Assembly (NCBI GenBank): GCA_050747865.1
Contig: JBOGJI010000360.1
Span: forward strand, 1 to 14,000
DNA length: 14,000 bases
DNA from: JBOGJI01 sp050747865
GTDB taxonomy: Bacteria > Acidobacteriota > Thermoanaerobaculia > Multivoradales > JAHEKO01
Direction: 5' to 3'
Shown here: piece by piece, positions 9,874-14,000 of the stretch
How the letters are laid out: each line of letters begins with the position of its first letter
How positions within the stretch are numbered: position 1 is the stretch's first letter
Position numbers and translations under genes: made by a program
The notes under the pieces: model-generated
The model's database searches: none
The model's input: the letters and a program-made list of their open reading frames with translations, nothing else
What the model was told of the DNA's origin: nothing

Positions 9874-9906
9874 CTGCGAAGTCTGTGTATGCGTCCAGCT
9901 TCGCAG
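9874..9906 (-). promoter_or_regulatory. Inverted repeat over a possible promoter of the AlbA_2-methyltransferase operon
   Basis: CTGCGAAG (9874-9881) and CTTCGCAG (9899-9906) are perfect 8-bp inverted arms 17 bp apart, just upstream of ATG 9860. On the minus strand a weak TGGACG, 18-bp gap and TAGATT can be read as -35 and -10, so the arms would overlap the promoter. The leader would be very short, with no clear ribosome site. This looks like an operator for a dimeric regulator, possibly the winged-helix protein it precedes. The remaining gap to the helicase stop (to 10044) shows no convincing terminator. Confidence 0.45.
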
Positions 9907-10044
9907 CCGCGTACGCAGCTTGTGCGCGCCGTGCCTCCCTGCACGCGGGCTACGGCGCCGGCTCGACCGGGCGGAGCAATGTTCCATCGCGTAGATGATG
10001 ATCACTCATGAGGTGAATGGTTCAACGTGAGGCCCGCGCGTGGC

Positions 10045-13000
10045 TTACCGCGGCTCCTCCGCCCGCGCGAGCAGGTCGGCGAAGTCGTAGTTCACGCTGC
10101 TCGCGCCGAAGTCGGGCTCGCGCCGAAACGGGTTGCGCAGGTAGTGCACCCGGTGGTCGTCCCCGTCCCGGAACTCGACGATGGCGAGGATGAAGTCCTC
10201 GGGCTTGTTGAGGGAGTAGAGGATCTCGTTCTTCGTGACGGTGATCGTGGCCGCGCCGCTCACTCGCCCCTTCACTTCGAGGAAGCGCAGCCGTCCCGTG
10301 CCCGGCACGCGGCTCTCGATGTCGTAGCCGAGCTTCTCCAGCTCGCGGTCCGTGGGCTCGAAGCCGAGCCGGCGCTCGGTCTCCATCACGATGGCGCGGG
10401 CACGCGCCGCGGCGGCCTGGGTGTCGGCCGGCGTCGCCGCTTCCGGCGCGGGCCGCCCGGTCATCGCGGCCAGCAGCCCCATCGGCACCACCACCAGCCC
10501 GCCCAGCAGCGCCGGCGGCAGGGTCGAGAGCTGCGCCTCGGCGTCGAGCTCGGCCAGACGCTTCTGGAGCCGCCCCTGCAGATCGTCGGCGCGGCGGCGC
10601 GCCTCCTGCGAGTTGAGCCGCGCGCCGGCCTTGCCGGCCTGCTCCTGGAGCTTGAGCTGCTCGGCGCGGTGGTCCCAGTAGGTGATCTCCTTGGTGAGCC
10701 GGTCCTTCACCGCGGCGCGAGTCTTCTCGATCCAGCCCATGCGGCGGCCCCGCACCTCGGTCACGTGATCGGGCACCACGTGGGCGATGGCGTGGCCCAG
10801 CGCCTGCTGTTCGAGGTCGCGGGTGACCCAGGCGCACTCCGGCCGAGCGAGCAACGCGTCCACCGACGGCTCGCCCGCGGCGAGCGGCCGGTAGTCGAGG
10901 TAGGGCGCGTAGTGCAGATGCCGCGCGTTTCCCGTGGCGTCGATCTCGACGTGGAGCATGCGCCGGCTGATCGTGCGCAGCTCGCCGGAGGGGAGCAGGC
11001 GCGCGTCCTGGATGGCGTGCTCGAGGTAGAGCAGCACGCGCGGGCTGGTGCCCGGATCGCGCTCGTCCACCAGCATGGTGCCCCGGCGCAGGAGGTCGCG
11101 GTGGCGCTCGAGCGTGAGGTCGAGCACGGCGTCGAGCAGCGGATGGCCCGGGCAGACGAAGGCGGCGAGCGGCTGGCCCGGCGGGGTGAGCAGGTCCTTC
11201 TCGAAGGCGATGCGCTCGTAGCGCTGGAGGACGGGATCGCCGATGCCGATGGCGCGGTCGCGGTTTCGCACCGGCGCGGGCACGTGGGTGACCTCGTAGC
11301 GGCGCGGTTCGCGCTGGCGCGCGCTGCCGCCGAGACGCTGGAAGGCCTCGAGGAAGAAGGACTCGACGTAGTGCGGCTGCAGGCGCCGGGCCTCGGCGCG
11401 CTCCATCTCCTCGCGGATCTTCGCCACGCGGCTCGCGTCCATCGCGTCGTGGGCGAGCGCGCGCTCCTCGATCAGCCCCTGCAGGTGCGGGCGGTCCACG
11501 GCCTGCGCCACGGCCTGCGTCAGGCGCGCGCGAACCTCCGGCCGGTCGCCGTAGCGGACGGCCTCGATCAGGAGATCGCGCAACGGTCGGCCCTCGAATT
11601 GGAGCTTGCCGAGCACGTCGAAGACCTGGCCGCCGAGCGCCTGGCGCGCCTGCTCAAGTTTCTCCAGCAGCGTGCGGTAGACGTCACCCTCGCGAGTCTC
11701 CTCGGCCACCAGGTTCCAGAGGTGGCAGACCTCGGTCTGGCCGATGCGGTGGATGTGGCCGAAGCGTTGCTCGAGGCGGTTCGGGTTCCACGGCAGGTCG
11801 TAGTTCACCATCAGGTGCGCGCGCTGCAGGTTGATGCCTTCGCCCGCGGCGTCGGTGGCGAGCAGCACCTGCACCTCGGGGTCGTGCAGGAAGCTCTCCT
11901 GCGCCTTCTTGCGTTCTTCGCGTCCCATGCCGCCGTGGATCAGCACCACGGCCTGCGGCCGGCCAAGCAGCGACGCGATCTTCGTGTGCAGGGAGTTGAG
12001 GGTGTCGCGGTGCTCGGTGAAGAGCACGAGCTTCTGGCGCGGCGACGGCACGGGCTTGGGGATCGGACCGGCGCCGTAGGGAACGGTGGGCTCGGCCACG
12101 CGGTCGCCAAGGGCGGCTGGCGTGAAGATCTCGCCGAGCAAGTGTGAGAGCTCGCGCCACTTGGTGTCGTGGCCGCTGCGGCGGACCTCGGCGGCGAGCG
12201 CTTCGAGGTGCGTGAGGGTCTGGATCTCCAGCTTCAGCTCGGCCACCGTCGCGGCGGCGGTGGCCTGGTCCAGCACCGCCTCTTCGGCCGCCTCGACTTC
12301 GTTCTCCGGAGCGTCGTCGAGGTCTTCGACGTCGTCGGCGTCGAGCAGCGGGCCGGTGACGACGAGCGGCGCGGGCGCGGCCGCCCCGCGCTGCAGGAGC
12401 TCCAGCTCGCGCAGGCGCTTCTCCAGCCGTTCGCGACGGCGCCGGAGCGACTGGTAGATCGCCTCGGGCGACGACGCGAGGCGGCGCTGGAGGATGGTGA
12501 GCGCGAAGCCGACGGTGCCGGCGCGCTTGTCGTTCTCGAGCGCCTCGGCGCGGTTGAACTCCTCGCGCACGTACTCGGTGACTTCCTTGTAGAGGCGCGC
12601 CTCGGCCGCGGAGAGCTTGTAGGGGACGGTGTAGGCGATGCGCTCCGGGAAGAGCGGGCGCCCGTCGAACTTGAGCAGGCCTTCCTTCACCATGCGGCGC
12701 ATCAGGTCGGAGACCTCGACTTGGTGCACGCCGTCCCGGAAGCGGCCCTCGAAGCGATCGCCGTCGAGCAGCGCCAGGAAGAGCTGAAAGTCTTCTTCCT
12801 TGCCGTTGTGCGGGGTGGCGGTCATCAGCAGGAAGTGGCGCGTGAGCCCGGAGAGGAGCTGGCCAAGCCGGTAGCGCTTGGTGTATTTCACCTCGCCGCC
12901 GAAGAAGGTCGCCGAGAGCTTGTGCGCCTCGTCGCAGACCACGAGGTCGTAACGGCAGTCGGGGGCCGAAAGCTTCGCCTGCACGTCCTCGTTGCGCGAG

Positions 13001-13626
13001 AGCTTGTCGAGCCGCGCGATGGCGAGATCGTTCTCGAGAAACCAGTTGCCGGTACGCGCGGCCTCGAGCTTGTCGTTGGTCAGGATCTCGAACGGCAACT
13101 GGAACTTGCGCGACAGTTCGTCCTGCCACTGCTCGACCAGGCTGCCGGGGCAGACGACGAGGCAGCGCTTGAGGTCGCCGCGCGCGATCAACTCTTTGAT
13201 GAGCAAGCCCGCCACGATCGTCTTCCCGGCGCCGGGGTCGTCGGCGAGCAGGAAGCGCAGCGGCTGGCGCGGCAGCATCGCCTCGTAGACCGCCGTGATC
13301 TGGTGTGGGAGCGGATCGACGAGGGACGTGTGCACGGCGAGCACCGGATCGAACAGATGCGCCAGGCGGATCCGGTGTGCCTCCGAGACGAGCCGGAACA
13401 GGTGCCCATCGCCATCGAAGCTCCACGGCCGCCCCTCCACAGCGATGGCGAGGCGTGGCTCGTCGTGCCGGTAGAGCAGTTGGTTCGCGACCTTCCCGGC
13501 GGGCTCCTTGTAGGTGAGTTCGAGGGCTTCTGACCCAAACCACTGGACACTCACGACGGTGACCAGAGCAGAGGGGAGAATACCCTGCACAGAGGCGTTC
13601 GGTTGCAGATCTTCCAGCTGGCTCAT
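10045..13626 (-). CDS. SNF2-type superfamily 2 helicase with C-terminal DUF3883 nuclease-like domain
   Basis: A 1193-residue protein from ATG 13626-13624. LPHQITAV (106-113) is the Q-like motif, DDPGAGKT (129-136) motif I, CDEAHK (231-236) motif II and LMTATPHNG (267-275) motif III. The second lobe has VLFTEHRD (534-541), TDAAGEGINLQ (591-601) and QRFGHIHRIGQT (620-631), the SNF2/HepA-like motif VI. A charged helical and acidic insert lies at about 395-455 (DADDVEDLDD). The C-terminal DUF3883 region has GYDIES near 1100-1105 and FLEVKGR near 1115-1121; D1102, E1117 and K1119 could form a PD-(D/E)XK site. It probably translocates on double-stranded DNA, with the tail as a nuclease or DNA-binding module. 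A DISARM-like DrmD role is possible but unproven. It lies 184 nt before the AlbA_2 gene and may have its own promoter. An in-frame ATG at 13737 would add 37 low-complexity residues and is not preferred. Confidence 0.94.
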   Translation of the reverse strand: MSQLEDLQPNASVQGILPSALVTVVSVQWFGSEALELTYKEPAGKVANQLLYRHDEPRLAIAVEGRPWSFDGDGHLFRLVSEAHRIRLAHLFDPVLAVHTSLVDPLPHQITAVYEAMLPRQPLRFLLADDPGAGKTIVAGLLIKELIARGDLKRCLVVCPGSLVEQWQDELSRKFQLPFEILTNDKLEAARTGNWFLENDLAIARLDKLSRNEDVQAKLSAPDCRYDLVVCDEAHKLSATFFGGEVKYTKRYRLGQLLSGLTRHFLLMTATPHNGKEEDFQLFLALLDGDRFEGRFRDGVHQVEVSDLMRRMVKEGLLKFDGRPLFPERIAYTVPYKLSAAEARLYKEVTEYVREEFNRAEALENDKRAGTVGFALTILQRRLASSPEAIYQSLRRRRERLEKRLRELELLQRGAAAPAPLVVTGPLLDADDVEDLDDAPENEVEAAEEAVLDQATAAATVAELKLEIQTLTHLEALAAEVRRSGHDTKWRELSHLLGEIFTPAALGDRVAEPTVPYGAGPIPKPVPSPRQKLVLFTEHRDTLNSLHTKIASLLGRPQAVVLIHGGMGREERKKAQESFLHDPEVQVLLATDAAGEGINLQRAHLMVNYDLPWNPNRLEQRFGHIHRIGQTEVCHLWNLVAEETREGDVYRTLLEKLEQARQALGGQVFDVLGKLQFEGRPLRDLLIEAVRYGDRPEVRARLTQAVAQAVDRPHLQGLIEERALAHDAMDASRVAKIREEMERAEARRLQPHYVESFFLEAFQRLGGSARQREPRRYEVTHVPAPVRNRDRAIGIGDPVLQRYERIAFEKDLLTPPGQPLAAFVCPGHPLLDAVLDLTLERHRDLLRRGTMLVDERDPGTSPRVLLYLEHAIQDARLLPSGELRTISRRMLHVEIDATGNARHLHYAPYLDYRPLAAGEPSVDALLARPECAWVTRDLEQQALGHAIAHVVPDHVTEVRGRRMGWIEKTRAAVKDRLTKEITYWDHRAEQLKLQEQAGKAGARLNSQEARRRADDLQGRLQKRLAELDAEAQLSTLPPALLGGLVVVPMGLLAAMTGRPAPEAATPADTQAAAARARAIVMETERRLGFEPTDRELEKLGYDIESRVPGTGRLRFLEVKGRVSGAATITVTKNEILYSLNKPEDFILAIVEFRDGDDHRVHYLRNPFRREPDFGASSVNYDFADLLARAEEPR

Positions 13627-13631
13627 GGGAT

Positions 13632-13639
13632 CCCTCTCT
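13632..13639 (-). promoter_or_regulatory. Ribosome binding site of the SNF2/DUF3883 helicase
   Basis: AGAGAGGG on the minus strand ends 5 nt before ATG 13626. It supports starting the helicase at MSQLEDLQ and not at the upstream in-frame ATG near 13737. Confidence 0.5.
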
Positions 13640-13758
13640 GTCCGCGTCTGCGCAGGGACGTATCCGGGCACAACGGGTGTTGCCCCCTGAGCGGTGCTGT
13701 TAGCATGCACACCACCCTGGTTGTCTGGGGGGCGCACAGCAGCCCGCGCTGCGGGGGC
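13640..13758 (-). promoter_or_regulatory. Probable promoter region of the helicase gene
   Basis: The gap between the broken PIN gene and the helicase must hold the helicase promoter if it has its own. On the minus strand CAGACA followed about 19 bp later by TAACAG, preceded by ATGC, is a weak candidate pair near 13705-13735. A bulged hairpin (GGGC, AAC, loop, GTT, GCCC, about 13668-13688) and a short CCCGC-GCT-GCGGG hairpin (13743-13755) just after the PIN stop are also present. The latter lacks a T-run and is not a clear terminator. Confidence 0.25.
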
Positions 13759-14000
13759 TCACGGCGTGGGCGCCGCCGGCCGCAAGGGATTCTGCCAGAT
13801 CACGCCGGGAAAGTGCGCGAAGTCCCCGTCCGTGCTACACAGGGTGAGGCCATGCTCGATGGCCAGCGCCGCCAGATGAGCATCAGGCACCAGGTTGGCG
13901 CGTGTGGTCGCCTCACGGAGCAGGGGGCCGAGAATCCCCGCCACGCGTGCGCCGCGGTAGCTCCACAGCGTAGGCATAGATGAGGAGATTGGCATCGACG
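13759..14000 (-). pseudogene. Broken VapC-like PIN domain gene (partial, internal deletion and frameshift)
   Basis: Reading leftwards from the right edge, one frame gives VDANLLIYAYAVELPRR, the N-terminal PIN motif with its acidic residue, and then hits a stop after about 28 codons. A neighbouring frame gives LREATTRANLVPDAHLAALA and STDGDFAHFPGVIWQNPL, the C-terminal PIN half with conserved acidic residues (DAHLAALA, STDGDF), ending at TGA 13761-13759. In an intact VapC of about 130-145 residues these parts are separated by roughly 80-90 residues. Here they nearly abut and are in different frames, so most of the middle has been lost. The true start and any VapB-type antitoxin gene would lie beyond the window. 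A small in-frame ORF from an ATG near 13995 covers the C-terminal half but lacks the first catalytic Asp, so it is unlikely to be an active nuclease. Confidence 0.75.

Noticed and set aside
9996..10010. Near-palindrome ATGATGATCACTCAT downstream of the helicase
   Set aside because: Imperfect symmetry, distant from the next start, and no matching second copy in the window.
3693..10019. TGAGGTGAATG present at 3693-3703 and 10009-10019 as a possible att-like direct repeat
   Set aside because: An 11-nt match is expected by chance many times in 14 kb, and the surrounding bases do not extend it.
6997..13533. Other long plus-strand frames (6997-9006, 8598-9869, 10027-12147, 12169-13533)
   Set aside because: All lie antisense to genes with clear catalytic motifs on the minus strand, and none has a recognisable domain or a supporting ribosome site.
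13627..13634. GGGATCCC palindrome beside the helicase start
   Set aside because: Only 8 bp, overlapping the spacer between ribosome site and start codon; chance is sufficient.
13743..13755. CCCGC-GCT-GCGGG hairpin as a terminator of the PIN remnant
   Set aside because: A 5-bp stem with no T-run in GC-rich DNA; such hairpins are frequent by chance.

Overview
The window is GC-rich bacterial DNA (sampled 60-base stretches run from about 57 to 80 % G+C). Every convincing gene lies on the minus strand. No rRNA, tRNA or housekeeping gene is present to fix the taxonomy. The codon use and a GGGACAGATT-type REP-like hairpin suggest a high-GC proteobacterium or a similar environmental lineage, but this is a weak inference. 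The content reads as a defence island.

In transcription order (right to left) the layout is as follows. A broken VapC-like PIN gene sits at the right edge (13759-14000). A regulatory gap follows, then a 1193-residue SNF2-type helicase with a C-terminal DUF3883 nuclease-like domain (10045-13626). After about 184 bp comes an AlbA_2/Schlafen-like plus GHKL-ATPase regulator (8493-9860), which overlaps a 964-residue DUF1156 adenine-type DNA methyltransferase by 4 nt (5602-8496). That gene overlaps an Xre-HTH/ImmA-IrrE metalloprotease by 4 nt (4451-5605), which in turn overlaps a DUF4411 PIN-like protein as TAATG (3960-4451). Next are a frameshifted remnant of a second DUF1156 methyltransferase C-terminus (3759-3944), a REP-like hairpin (3717-3742) and a short palindrome (3651-3664). 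An AAA_14/DUF4143 ATPase (2256-3620) follows, and 4 nt later a DUF499 ATPase with an N-terminal Swt1-like HEPN domain (1-2251, running off the left edge). The last gene is a large uninterrupted minus-strand frame that leaves the window without a stop.

The methyltransferase (COG1743 type) and the DUF499 ATPase (COG1483 type) form a partnership recurrent in defence islands. Here they are joined by a SNF2/DUF3883 helicase and an AlbA_2/GHKL regulator. The likely logic, by inference, is that the methyltransferase marks self DNA, the helicase with its nuclease-like tail and the DUF499 ATPase act on unmarked DNA, and the HEPN domain may supply an RNA-cleaving response. The AlbA_2 protein carries a C-terminal winged helix, and an inverted repeat lies just upstream of its own start, so it may regulate the operon. 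The ImmA/DUF4411 pair looks like an inserted toxin-antitoxin-like or regulatory cassette, because copies of the methyltransferase 3' end flank it.

The locus shows several signs of modular rearrangement: the duplicated methyltransferase tail, a sharp low-GC block inside the methyltransferase that includes its catalytic DPPY motif, and two internally deleted gene remnants. It is best described as a candidate composite DUF1156/DUF499 defence system. It is not a canonical BREX or DISARM locus on what is visible.
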